This document shows, piece after piece, positions 32,482 to 42,297 of a stretch of 64,000 nt of DNA. The notes below the pieces were generated by a model that saw only the letters and a program-made list of their open reading frames with translations, had not been told where the DNA came from and did not search any database. The stretch is from the NCBI GenBank assembly GCA_900314215.1, contig OMUK01000057.1:1-64000 (forward strand), in the 5' to 3' direction. How positions within the stretch are numbered: the first letter of the stretch is position 1; the number at the start of each line of letters is the position of its first letter. The stretch is from an uncultured Prevotellaceae bacterium. Lineage in GTDB: Bacteria > Bacteroidota > Bacteroidia > Bacteroidales > Muribaculaceae. The translations under genes and the position numbers were made by a program.

Positions 32482-34578
32482 ATGGATTTCAAGCTACATT
32501 CAGAATATGCACCCACAGGCGACCAGCCGCAGGCCATCGCCGAGCTCACCCGTGGCGTGAACGACGGCGTGCCCTATCAGACGCTGCTGGGCGTGACGGG
32601 CTCGGGCAAGACCTTCACCATGGCCAATGTGATTGCCAACACGGGGCGGCCCACGCTCGTGCTCTCGCACAACAAGACGCTCGCCGCGCAGCTCTACAGC
32701 GAGTTCAAGAGCTTCTTTCCCGAGAACTCGGTGCACTACTATGTGAGCTACTACGACTACTATCAGCCCGAGGCCTACATTCCCTCGACCGATAAATATA
32801 TAGAAAAAGACCTGGCTATCAACGATGAGATAGAGCGCCTGCGCCTCAACACGATAGCTGCCCTGCAATCGGGCCGCCGCGACATCGTGGTGGTGTCGTC
32901 GGTCTCGTGCCTCTATGGCATGGGCAACCCCAACAGCATCAAGGAGAACACCATCGAGGTGCACGTGGGCCAGAACATAGGGCGCGACGAGTTTCTGCGC
33001 CGCCTGGTCGATGCGCTCTACTCGCGCAACGAGATGGAGCTCACTCCCGGCACCTTCAGGGTGAAAGGCGACACGGTCGACATCGCCCTGAGCAATGAGG
33101 AGTTTATCTTGCGTGTCATCTTCTGGGGCAATGAGATTGAGAGCATCCAGTTTCTCGACTACGTGTCGCAAATGCCCATTCGCGACGAGGAGAGCTTCGC
33201 GATTTTCCCTGCCAACGCCTTTGTGACCAACAAGTCGAATCTTGGTAATACCATCAACAAGATAGAAGAGGACCTGGGCACCCAGGTCGACGCCTTCTAC
33301 CGCGAGGGCAAGCCCGTCGAGGCCAAGCGGCTGAAGGAGCGTGTGGAATACGACATCGAGATGATCAAGGAGGTGGGCTATTGCTCGGGCATCGAGAACT
33401 ACTCGCGCTACTTCGACGGCCGCGAGCCCGGCCAGCGGCCTTTCTGCCTGCTCGACTTCTTTCCCAGCGACTTCCTCACCATCATCGACGAGAGCCACGT
33501 GACGGTGCCGCAAATACGCGCCATGTACGGCGGCGACCAAAGCCGCAAAATCAACCTGGTGAACTACGGCTTCCGCCTGGAGGCTGCCGTCGACAACCGC
33601 CCCCTGCGCTTCGAGGAGTTTGAGGCCCTCACAGGCCAGACCATCTATGTGAGCGCCACCCCGGCCGACTATGAGTTGCAGAAGAGCGAGGGCGTGGTGA
33701 CCGAGCAAATCATCAGGCCCACCGGCCTGCTCGACCCGCAAATCGTGGTGCGCCCTTCCAAGGGGCAAATCGACGACCTCATCGAGGAGATACAACTGCG
33801 CATCGAGCACCACGAGCGCACGCTGGTGACCACCCTCACCAAGCGCATGGCCGAGGAGCTGAGCGACTACCTGGCACGGCTCGACATCAGGTGTGCCTAT
33901 ATGCACAGCGACGTGGAGACCATCGACCGCATCCAGATACTCGACGACCTGCGCGCCGGCGCCATCGACGTGCTGGTGGGTGTGAACCTGCTGCGCGAGG
34001 GCCTCGACCTGCCCGAGGTCTCGCTCGTGGCCATCATCGATGCCGACAAGGAGGGCTTCTTGCGCAGCCGCCGCTCGCTCACGCAGACCGCCGGCCGTGC
34101 TGCCCGCAACCTCAACGGCATGGTCATCATGTATGCCGACACCATCACCGAGTCGATGCAGCAGACTATCGACGAGACCGAGCGCCGCCGCTCGTTGCAG
34201 CTCAAGTACAACGAGGAGCACCACATCACCCCGCAAGCCATCGTCAAGGCCCGCAACGCCATCATTGGCGTCGATACCGACATGGTGCAGAGCGACGAGC
34301 AGCTGAAGCATGCACGCAAGTATGAAAGCAATGTGGCCGACTTCGGCGACTTGCAGCGCATGACGGCCCGCGAGTTCGACAATACCTCGGGCATCGCCGC
34401 CGATCCTGTGGTGGCCTACATGAGCAGCGACAACCTGGAGAAGACCATCGAGCACCTCAAGACCGAGATGGTGGCTGCCGCCAAGCGCATGGATTTCCTC
34501 GAGGCCGCCCAGTACCGCGACGAGATTGTGAAATTGCAAGACAAACTTGAGCGCAAGCGACAGAAACAAGAAAAATAG
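32482..34578 (+). CDS. uvrB: Excinuclease ABC subunit B
   Basis: A full-length 698-residue UvrB. The Walker A motif is GVTGSGKT (37-44), followed by the beta-hairpin region YYDYYQPEAYIP, the DEAD-like IIDESHVTVPQ, helicase motifs VGVNLLREGLDLPEVSLV and QTAGRAARN, and a C-terminal UVR motif (LKTEMVAAAKRMDFLEAAQYRDEIVKLQ region). It loads onto damaged DNA with UvrA and recruits UvrC for nucleotide excision repair. The ATG follows a good AAGGAG site. The YgiQ-type gene begins nine bases after its stop, so the two form an operon; a functional tie is not known. Confidence 0.98.
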   Translation: MDFKLHSEYAPTGDQPQAIAELTRGVNDGVPYQTLLGVTGSGKTFTMANVIANTGRPTLVLSHNKTLAAQLYSEFKSFFPENSVHYYVSYYDYYQPEAYIPSTDKYIEKDLAINDEIERLRLNTIAALQSGRRDIVVVSSVSCLYGMGNPNSIKENTIEVHVGQNIGRDEFLRRLVDALYSRNEMELTPGTFRVKGDTVDIALSNEEFILRVIFWGNEIESIQFLDYVSQMPIRDEESFAIFPANAFVTNKSNLGNTINKIEEDLGTQVDAFYREGKPVEAKRLKERVEYDIEMIKEVGYCSGIENYSRYFDGREPGQRPFCLLDFFPSDFLTIIDESHVTVPQIRAMYGGDQSRKINLVNYGFRLEAAVDNRPLRFEEFEALTGQTIYVSATPADYELQKSEGVVTEQIIRPTGLLDPQIVVRPSKGQIDDLIEEIQLRIEHHERTLVTTLTKRMAEELSDYLARLDIRCAYMHSDVETIDRIQILDDLRAGAIDVLVGVNLLREGLDLPEVSLVAIIDADKEGFLRSRRSLTQTAGRAARNLNGMVIMYADTITESMQQTIDETERRRSLQLKYNEEHHITPQAIVKARNAIIGVDTDMVQSDEQLKHARKYESNVADFGDLQRMTAREFDNTSGIAADPVVAYMSSDNLEKTIEHLKTEMVAAAKRMDFLEAAQYRDEIVKLQDKLERKRQKQEK

Positions 34579-34587
34579 CAGAGAAAA

Positions 34588-36519
34588 ATGAAACACGAGC
34601 CCGCCTCACAGCCCCACGACCACCACATCGACCGCCAGTGGTTGCCCACCTCGATAAAGGAAATCGAGCACCTGGGCTGGGACCACATCGACGTGATACT
34701 TTTCAGCGGCGATGCCTATATCGACCACCCCTCGATGGGCGCTGCCGTGATAGGCCGTGTGCTCGAAGCCCACGGCTACAACGTGGCCATCGTGCCGCAA
34801 CCCAACTGGCGCGACGACTGGCGCGACTTCAAGAAACTGGGCGCGCCGCGCCTCTTCTTCGGCGTCACGGCCGGCGCCATGGACTCGATGGTGAATCACT
34901 ACACCGCTGCCCGCCGGCGCCGCCACGACGATGCCTACACGCCCGACGGGCGCGCCGGAGCCCGCCCCGATTATCCCACTATCGTGTATTGCGAGATACT
35001 CAAGAAGCTCTTTCCCGATGTGCCCGTGGTGGCTGGCGGCATCGAGGCCTCGATGCGCCGCTTGGCCCACTACGACTACTGGCAGGACAAGTTGCGGCCC
35101 TCTATCCTGGTCGACAGCCCCGCCGACCTGCTGGTCTACGGGATGGGGGAGAAGCCTATGCTGCAAATCGCCCAGGCCCTGAAGGCTGGCAAGCACATCT
35201 TTGAGCTCACCAATATTCCACAGACTGTGGTGCGCGCCAAGCTGTCGCAGATTCCCGAGGGCGGCGACGACGTGGTGCTGCACTCCTATGCGCAATGCCT
35301 GGCCGACAAGAAGTGCCAGGCCGAGAACTTCAGAAAGATTGAGATTGAGTCAAACCTGTGGAACGGCCACAACCTGTGGCAGGCCACGGGCGACATTGCC
35401 ATCAAGGTGAACCGCACCAATCCACCCATGACCACCGAGGAAATCGACGCCTCGTTTGATTTGCCCTACACCCGGCTTCCACATCCGCGCTACCGCGGCA
35501 AGCGCATCCCGGCCTACGAGATGATACGCCACTCAGTCAACATGCACCGTGGCTGCTTCGGCGGCTGCGCCTTCTGCACCATCAGCGCCCATCAGGGCAA
35601 GTTCATCGCCTCGCGCAGCAAGGAGTCGATCTTGCGTGAGGTGCGACAGGTGGTGGCCATGGACGACTACAAGGGCTACATCAGCGACCTGGGCGGCCCG
35701 AGCGCCAACATGTATGCCATGCACGGCCGCGACCTCGACCGCTGCAAGCGTTGCGCCCGGCCCTCGTGCCTGCACCCCAAGCCGTGCAGCAATCTCAACA
35801 CCGACCACAGCGCCCTGCTCGACATCTACCACGCTGTCGACGCCATGCCCGAGGTGAAAAAGTCGTTCATAGGCAGCGGCGTGCGCTACGACCTCTCGAT
35901 GCACCACACGGGCGACGAGGCCATCGACCGCGCCAATCGCCAGTATAACGAGGAGCTCATACGCTTCCACGTCTCGGGCCGCCTCAAGGTGGCGCCCGAG
36001 AACACCAGCGACCACGTGCTCATGCTCATGCGCAAGCCCTCGTTTCAGCTCTTCTACGACTTCAAGAAAATCTTTGACCGCATCAACGAGCGTTATCACC
36101 TCAAGGAGCAGCTCATTCCCTATTTCATCTCGTCGCATCCCGGTTGCACCCAGGAGGACATGGCCGAGCTGGCCGCCATCACCAAGGGGCTCAACTTCCA
36201 TCTCGAGCAGGTGCAGGACTTCACCCCCACGCCCATGACGGTGAGCACCGAGATGTTCTACACGGGCTATGACCCCTATACCCTGCGCCCTGTGGTCTCG
36301 GCTCGCACGCCCCAGGAGAAACTTGCTCAGCGTCAGTTCTTCTTCTGGTATGAGGACGAGTACAAGCGCAGCATCTTTGACGCCTTGCACAAGATGCACC
36401 GGCCCGACTTGCTGGCCCGTCTCTATCCCCACGGCATAGGCAGCATCCCCCGCCAGGGTCATGCCGACAGTCGCCGCGGTCGCCGTCCGGCCGGTAAGGG
36501 CACCCGTCGCCAGCGTTAA
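34588..36519 (+). CDS. YgiQ family radical SAM protein
   Basis: A 643-residue YgiQ (UPF0313) protein. The N-terminal part resembles a B12-binding-like fold (DVILFSGDAYIDHPSMGAAVIGRVLEAHGYNVAIV). The radical SAM cluster ligands are Cys323, Cys327 and Cys330 in HRGCFGGCAFCTIS, followed by DLGGPSANMY, a cysteine group (CKRCARPSCLHPKPC) that could hold a second cluster, VAPENTSDHVL, and HPGCTQEDM. The C-terminus is short, basic and disordered (RRGRRPAGKGTRRQR). The reaction is unknown for the family. It is cotranscribed with uvrB (nine-base gap) and followed by a strong hairpin. Confidence 0.95.
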   Translation: MKHEPASQPHDHHIDRQWLPTSIKEIEHLGWDHIDVILFSGDAYIDHPSMGAAVIGRVLEAHGYNVAIVPQPNWRDDWRDFKKLGAPRLFFGVTAGAMDSMVNHYTAARRRRHDDAYTPDGRAGARPDYPTIVYCEILKKLFPDVPVVAGGIEASMRRLAHYDYWQDKLRPSILVDSPADLLVYGMGEKPMLQIAQALKAGKHIFELTNIPQTVVRAKLSQIPEGGDDVVLHSYAQCLADKKCQAENFRKIEIESNLWNGHNLWQATGDIAIKVNRTNPPMTTEEIDASFDLPYTRLPHPRYRGKRIPAYEMIRHSVNMHRGCFGGCAFCTISAHQGKFIASRSKESILREVRQVVAMDDYKGYISDLGGPSANMYAMHGRDLDRCKRCARPSCLHPKPCSNLNTDHSALLDIYHAVDAMPEVKKSFIGSGVRYDLSMHHTGDEAIDRANRQYNEELIRFHVSGRLKVAPENTSDHVLMLMRKPSFQLFYDFKKIFDRINERYHLKEQLIPYFISSHPGCTQEDMAELAAITKGLNFHLEQVQDFTPTPMTVSTEMFYTGYDPYTLRPVVSARTPQEKLAQRQFFFWYEDEYKRSIFDALHKMHRPDLLARLYPHGIGSIPRQGHADSRRGRRPAGKGTRRQR

Positions 36520-36555
36520 GCCTGCATGGCCCCCGCATCGCGTTAAAAATAAAAA

Positions 36556-36590
36556 AATCCCCGTCACGCATAGTGCCGTTGACGGGGATT
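36556..36590. terminator. Bidirectional terminator
   Basis: AATCCCCGTCA (36556-36566) pairs perfectly with TGACGGGGATT (36580-36590). It has A-rich sequence on the left and lies between the convergent YgiQ and dipeptidase genes. Confidence 0.8.
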
Positions 36591-36628
36591 GTTGTTGATA
36601 GAGGGGGTGGGCTGCACCCCTTGATGTT

Positions 36629-38080
36629 TTATGCGCCGTGGAAGAGGTATTCGGTCTGAATATCCTTGGTCAGGCGGGTGAAGAGCTCCTCGGTGAGGTC
36701 TTGGGCCACGTGCAGGGCGCGGGTGAGCACGTAGTCGCTGAATACTTGCAGCATGTCGAGCGCCTTGATGGGGGAGTCCTTGTAGGTCTTCAGGTAGTTG
36801 GCCTCCATCTCCACCTGGCGCTGGTCAATCTCGGCCTCAAGCTTGGCGTAGGTTTCCTTGATGAGAGGGGCGTACTTGTTGTAGTTGACCATGCCCAGGG
36901 TCATCACCTTGCGGAAGGTCCAGTAGGCCGAGTCGGGGGTGCAGTGCTCGGCAGCGCGCTTGGTGTAGGCCTTGGGATACGACTTCACGCCCTGGTACAG
37001 CGGCAGGAACACGCTCAGGTCGCCCATGCCCATGGCCAGGTAGTTGATGCAGCCTATCTCCTTGGGCAGCCAGGGGCGCACTTGCAGAATGTGGGTCTGC
37101 AGCGTGCGGAATATCGAGATGGGGCGGTAGGGCTCCTTGGGGTTGCTGTGCAGGTAGGGGTCGTGCTCGGTGTTGTCGTAGTGCGAGCGGTAGGCCTTGC
37201 GCAGGTCGGCCAGGGTGATGGGCTTCTCGGCCTTGGCAAAGACGGGGAAGGTGTTCTTGGTCACGTCGTTCTTGATCGAGGGGCTGAACATCTTCTGCAG
37301 GTACCACACGCGCGGGTAGTTGTAGGTGTAGTCGGGCACTTCCACATCGCGCGCATAGGCCTCGTGGAAGTCAAATGCGCCCTTCTTGGGGTCGTAGAGG
37401 CCGTGCTCCACGGCAAACTCAATCAGGTTCTTCGAGCCCAGGAAGTTCTCCTTGTCGTCGGGGTTATACTCGCGCAGGCGGCTCTGGTTGCCGGTGGCAA
37501 AGTACACGTCGTCGGGGATGCGCTGTGCCATCCACAGGTGGCCGCAGGCGTTCTCGAGATACCAGGTCTCCTTGTCGTCGATAAACTGGATGCCGAAGCC
37601 CTCGGCCGAGCCATATTGCTCGATGAGCGAGCCCAGGCGCTCCACGCCCTCGCGGGCGCTGTGTATATAGGGCAGGGTAATGTTGAACACGCAGTTCTCG
37701 GCAAGGCCCTCGGGCACCAGCGGGTCGCACTTCAAGGCCTCGTCGCTGCTAAATATCGACTCGGTCGAGCTCATGCCCACGCCCAGCGAGTTGAAGCCGG
37801 CGCTTCCCCACTCGCCGGGGAAGAGGCAGTCGGGCGTTGCACTGTAGCCCAGTGCCTTTGGCGGCAGCGGGCAGCGGAAGGGGCTGTCCTTGGCCACAAA
37901 CTCGGTGGGGCCGCACTCGGTGTCGTCGTGCATCTCAAAGTTGATGCCGTTCATCGCGTCCCAGTCCATCGACCGTGAAATAAATCTTGAGCCATCGGCA
38001 GTCATCTTGCTGCCCACAATAATCGATGTGCATTCCGACGGCAGACGGCCGCCTTGCACCTTTTCGTTTTGATTTTTCAT
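36629..38080 (-). CDS. C69 family dipeptidase
   Basis: A 483-residue member of peptidase family C69 (PepD/U34, Ntn-hydrolase fold). The start at 38080 gives MKNQNEKVQGGRLPSE, a short propeptide, then the nucleophile Cys17 in ECTSIIVGSKMTADGS; cleavage before the cysteine would expose it. The frame extends to 38263, but the added residues are unrelated and overlap the divergent promoter region. DNA on the minus strand has a TACCTTCG box at 38112-38119. Other motifs include RSMDWD, GFGIQFIDDKETWYLENACGH and YFATGNQSRL. There is no signal peptide, so a cytoplasmic dipeptidase is likely. It is divergent from the HU genes. Confidence 0.9.
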   Translation of the reverse strand: MKNQNEKVQGGRLPSECTSIIVGSKMTADGSRFISRSMDWDAMNGINFEMHDDTECGPTEFVAKDSPFRCPLPPKALGYSATPDCLFPGEWGSAGFNSLGVGMSSTESIFSSDEALKCDPLVPEGLAENCVFNITLPYIHSAREGVERLGSLIEQYGSAEGFGIQFIDDKETWYLENACGHLWMAQRIPDDVYFATGNQSRLREYNPDDKENFLGSKNLIEFAVEHGLYDPKKGAFDFHEAYARDVEVPDYTYNYPRVWYLQKMFSPSIKNDVTKNTFPVFAKAEKPITLADLRKAYRSHYDNTEHDPYLHSNPKEPYRPISIFRTLQTHILQVRPWLPKEIGCINYLAMGMGDLSVFLPLYQGVKSYPKAYTKRAAEHCTPDSAYWTFRKVMTLGMVNYNKYAPLIKETYAKLEAEIDQRQVEMEANYLKTYKDSPIKALDMLQVFSDYVLTRALHVAQDLTEELFTRLTKDIQTEYLFHGA

Positions 38081-38227
38081 TGTTGCTTGATATTTTAAGT
38101 ATCTACTACCACGAAGGTAAGCATAATTTCTGGAATAACCAAATGACTTCGACGCAACAATTTGGCGGCCCGCTTCGATTTTCGGTGTGCTGCTCGTGAG
38201 CTCGTTGCGATTTTGTGGGAACAAAAG

Positions 38228-38258
38228 TTGCAGTTTGGCGGGGGAATGATTAATTTTG
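38228..38258 (+). promoter_or_regulatory. Promoter for the HU gene pair
   Basis: TTG at 38228-38230, 20 bases, then TAATTTTG at 38251-38258, 19 bases before the ATG at 38278. Confidence 0.6.
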
Positions 38259-38277
38259 TGCAATATTTTGTTTTGTT

Positions 38278-38559
38278 ATGGACAATAAGGAACTGGTCGA
38301 GAAAATCTCGGAGAAGCTGGGGCGCAGCAAGGGCGACGTGAATAAGCTCGTCGAGGCGCTGGCCGACGTGATCGTGGAGCGCTGCGGCGCTCTCGACAGC
38401 GTGGCTATTCCTGGCTTCGGCACCTTTGAGGGCAAGAAGAAGAGCGAGCGCGTGATGACCAACCCCAGCAACGGCAAGCGCATGCTGGTGCCACCCAAAA
38501 TCACGCTCAGCTTCAAGGTGAGCAACGTGTTGAAAACCCGACTTAAAAATAATGCTTGA
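38278..38559 (+). CDS. HU family DNA-binding protein
   Basis: A 93-residue HU/IHF-type protein: N-terminal helices (MDNKELVEKISEKLGRS; VNKLVEALADVIVERC), the GFGTFEGKKKSE turn and the beta-arm, here MTNPSNGKRMLVPP in place of the usual RNPxTG. It binds and bends DNA as a dimer. It lies directly upstream (five-base gap) of a second HU-domain gene that has a membrane segment, so the two may form a heterodimer; this is inference. The gap and shared promoter indicate one operon. Confidence 0.92.
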   Translation: MDNKELVEKISEKLGRSKGDVNKLVEALADVIVERCGALDSVAIPGFGTFEGKKKSERVMTNPSNGKRMLVPPKITLSFKVSNVLKTRLKNNA

Positions 38560-38564
38560 CGGTC

Positions 38565-40058
38565 ATGAACAATAAAATCACATTTCCCGAGCTGATAGAG
38601 TTGGTCGCCAAGAAGGCGGGCACCAGCAAGCGTGTGAGCGAGCTCTTCCTCAAGGAGCTCTTCGCCACCGTGTCGCAGGCCATGGCCGAGGGCGACAGCG
38701 TGAAGATTAAGGGCATAGGCACCTTCAAGATGACCCGGGTGAACCCCCGCCGCAGTGTGAACGTGAACACGGGCGAGGAGATGGAAATACCGGGGCACAG
38801 CAAGATCGCTTTTGCCCCCGACAAGGCAATTGCCGACGCTGTGAACCAGCCCTTTGCGCAATTTGAGACCGAGGTGCTGGGCGACGACGTCACCGACGAG
38901 GAACTGGCCGCAATCGATAGTCAACCTATAATCAAGAATGAACCAATGAGTGAACATGAAAGTAACAATACTTCAGAGAATTTGGAAGTAAACGACAATC
39001 AAGACGAAGCCGATGTGCAACAAGTGATGGACGAGGTGGTGAGTACAGCCAAGCCCAGTGCCACACCCAGCGCCACTCCGGCCGAAACACCAGCCAGCGA
39101 GGATGCTGCGACGCCTCCCGCCCACGCCGAGCAGCCCGCCGTAGAGACTCCGCCGGCCTTTGTGGCACCGGCTGCTGCTGTTGACAGCACCGAGCCAGTG
39201 GCCCAGCCTGCCGTGCCTGTAGAAGATAGCGAGCAAGAAACGCCCGCCCAGGCTGAGACCCCGCAACCTGCCCAGGAGCAAGAGCCCGAGGCTCCCGCCG
39301 AAACTGAGCCCGAGGAAGAAGAGCAACCTCAACCCGAGGCAGCCGAGGAAACAACTCAACCCGAGCAGGCTGAGCAAGAGCAGCCCGCCGAGGAGGTGGA
39401 GCAAGAACAGCCTGCCGAAGAGCAGCCTACCGACAGCGATTATGTCGACGACGATGAGGACGAGGAAGACTACCGCGTGGCAGGGGAGAGAGAGAAGCGC
39501 AAAATCATGCATCGCTCGCTCATCGAGGGCTTCCTGGTGGGCGTCGTCACCACAATTATCGTGATGATGGTGAGCTTCCGTCTTTACTTGATGAGAGACA
39601 CCGCTACTACTGCCCAGCCAGCCAAAACCGAGGCTGCCCAGCCCGTCGCCAAGGCTAAGCCCGCTGCCGCCAAGCCTGCCAAGCCAGCAGCTGCCCCCGC
39701 GACCGACACGGTGACTAAAGCCGCTGAGCCAGCGCCGGCATCCGGCGCTCCTGCAGCCAGCAAGGTGACCTACGACACCATCAAGATTGGCACCACGCTC
39801 AATCGCATGGCTCGCAAGCATTACGGCAAGAGCGACTTCTGGGTTTATATCTATATCGAGAATGAAGCCAAGATTCCCAATCCCAACAATGTGCCCGTGG
39901 GCACTCAACTGGTGATACCGCCAGCCTCAAAGTATGGCATCAACAAGGACGACCCCGCAAGCATCGCGGCTGCCAAGAAGAAGCAGGGCGAGCTCTACAA
40001 CGAGTTGTTCAGGAAGAGCAAGGCTGGGGTTGCCACCAAGGCAACCCCGAAGCGATAG
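38565..40058 (+). CDS. HU-domain protein with membrane segment and LysM
   Basis: A 497-residue protein of unusual layout. Residues 1 to about 100 are an HU/IHF-like domain (ITFPELIELVAKKAG, GIGTFKMTRVNP, EEMEIPGHSKIAFAP). Then comes a long Pro/Glu/Gln/Ala-rich acidic linker (about 130-300), a basic patch (REKRKIMHR), one hydrophobic segment (about 322-341, GFLVGVVTTIIVMMVS), an Ala/Pro/Lys-rich spacer, and a C-terminal LysM domain (about 401-455, VTYDTIKIGTTLNRMARKHYG ... VGTQLVIPP). With the basic residues inside, DNA-binding would be cytoplasmic and LysM periplasmic. A tether between nucleoid and cell wall is inference. I start at ATG 38565; a TTG at 38556 is also in frame. Confidence 0.9.
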   Translation: MNNKITFPELIELVAKKAGTSKRVSELFLKELFATVSQAMAEGDSVKIKGIGTFKMTRVNPRRSVNVNTGEEMEIPGHSKIAFAPDKAIADAVNQPFAQFETEVLGDDVTDEELAAIDSQPIIKNEPMSEHESNNTSENLEVNDNQDEADVQQVMDEVVSTAKPSATPSATPAETPASEDAATPPAHAEQPAVETPPAFVAPAAAVDSTEPVAQPAVPVEDSEQETPAQAETPQPAQEQEPEAPAETEPEEEEQPQPEAAEETTQPEQAEQEQPAEEVEQEQPAEEQPTDSDYVDDDEDEEDYRVAGEREKRKIMHRSLIEGFLVGVVTTIIVMMVSFRLYLMRDTATTAQPAKTEAAQPVAKAKPAAAKPAKPAAAPATDTVTKAAEPAPASGAPAASKVTYDTIKIGTTLNRMARKHYGKSDFWVYIYIENEAKIPNPNNVPVGTQLVIPPASKYGINKDDPASIAAAKKKQGELYNELFRKSKAGVATKATPKR

Positions 40059-40075
40059 CACAATGAGCAATTAAA

Positions 40076-40113
40076 CCACGGTCACATTTAACACAGTATA
40101 AATGTGGCCGTGG
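40076..40113 (+). other. Strong hairpin after the HU-LysM gene
   Basis: CCACGGTCACATTTA (40076-40090) pairs with TAAATGTGGCCGTGG (40099-40113) with one wobble. It has terminator position and strength but no adjacent T-run, so it may stabilise a 3' end or terminate inefficiently. Confidence 0.7.
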
Positions 40114-40198
40114 CTTGCATTAAGGGGCTTGGAGAGAATTCATATAGTTTAATCATTTAACCGATTTAACTTAATTAAGTAAATTATAACTACAATAA

Positions 40199-40231
40199 TT
40201 GTCGCCTATATCGCGCAAAATGATAATTTTG
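40199..40231 (+). promoter_or_regulatory. Promoter for the bat operon
   Basis: TTG at 40199-40201, 22 bases, then TAATTTTG at 40224-40231, 66 bases before the moxR ATG at 40298. Confidence 0.6.
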
Positions 40232-40297
40232 CACAACTTTTAAGTGATAATGAACATCAAATAAAAATCAAAACAATCTAAAATAACATTTGCAACT

Positions 40298-41293
<996 letters not shown>

Positions 41294-41313
41294 TGGGGCG
41301 CTGTCACCTGAGT

Positions 41314-41344
41314 GCCGCCTCTCGCCAGCAGGGCTGAGAGCGGC
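41314..41344 (+). other. Hairpin in the moxR-DUF58 spacer
   Basis: GCCG-C-CTCTC (41314-41323) pairs with GAGAGCGGC (41336-41344), nine pairs with one bulged C and a 12-base loop. There is no T-run. It could protect or separate the moxR message from the rest of the operon. Confidence 0.5.
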
Positions 41345-41399
41345 GACTGCCAGTTGATTTCAATGATTGATGGCTTCAAGCCAAAAAGCTGAAACAATT

Positions 41400-42278
41400 A
41401 TGGACTCGAGTGAATTATTAAGAAAAGTAAGAAAAATAGAGATCAAGGCCAAGGGCCTGTCGCAAAACGTCTTTGCCGGTGAGTATCACTCGGCCTTCAA
41501 GGGGCGCGGCATGACCTTCAGCGAGGTGCGCGAGTACCAGTATGGCGACGACGTGCGCGATATCGACTGGAATGTGACCGCGCGCAACAATCACCCCTAT
41601 GTGAAGGTCTACGAGGAGGAGCGCGAGCTCACCGTGATGCTGCTCGTCGACGTGAGCGGCAGCAAGGACTTTGGCGCTGTGGGCACGAGCAAGCACGAGA
41701 TGATGACCGAGGTCGCTGCCACGCTTGCTTTCTCGGCCATCGAGAACAACGACAAGGTGGGCGTGATCTTCTTCAGCGACAAGATTGAGAAGTTTATCCC
41801 GCCCAAGAAGGGCCGCAAGCACATTCTGCTCGTGATACGTGAGCTGCTCGATTTCCACCCCGAGAGCCACGGCACCAACCTGAGCCGCGCCCTCGAGTTT
41901 CTCACCAGCGCCATCAAGCGCCATTGCACGGCCTTCTTGATAAGCGACTTTATCGACGACAACGACTACTACAAGGCCATGTCGATAGCCAACAGCAAGC
42001 ACGACTTGATTGCCGTGCAGGTCTACGACAAGCGCGAGGCATCGCTGCCCAATGTGGGCCTGATGCGCGTCTACGACGCCGAGACTGGCAGCGAGCGCTG
42101 GATCAACACCAGCAGCAAGCAAGTGCGCCAGTCGTTCGACCGCTGGTGGTACAAGCGCCAGATGGCCATGGGCGAGACGCTGCGCCGCAGCCGTGTCGAC
42201 CTGGCCTCGATTGCCACCGACGAGGACTATGTGAAGTCGCTCATGGGGCTTTTCAAGCGTCGTGCCGTGACACATTAG
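41400..42278 (+). CDS. DUF58 domain protein of the bat operon
   Basis: A 292-residue soluble protein starting MDSSELLRKVRKIEIKAKG at ATG 41400; a longer in-frame start at 41367 adds residues not typical of the family. DUF58 signature sequence: GEYHSAFKGRGMTFSEVREYQYGDDVRDIDWNVTAR, then a VWA-like fold with LLVDVSGSKDFG, whose metal site is DVSGS. It is usually encoded between moxR and batA and is thought to work with the VWA proteins at the membrane. No transmembrane segment is visible. Confidence 0.94.
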   Translation: MDSSELLRKVRKIEIKAKGLSQNVFAGEYHSAFKGRGMTFSEVREYQYGDDVRDIDWNVTARNNHPYVKVYEEERELTVMLLVDVSGSKDFGAVGTSKHEMMTEVAATLAFSAIENNDKVGVIFFSDKIEKFIPPKKGRKHILLVIRELLDFHPESHGTNLSRALEFLTSAIKRHCTAFLISDFIDDNDYYKAMSIANSKHDLIAVQVYDKREASLPNVGLMRVYDAETGSERWINTSSKQVRQSFDRWWYKRQMAMGETLRRSRVDLASIATDEDYVKSLMGLFKRRAVTH

Positions 42279-42297
42279 TGTTTTTATCAAATTGTGA

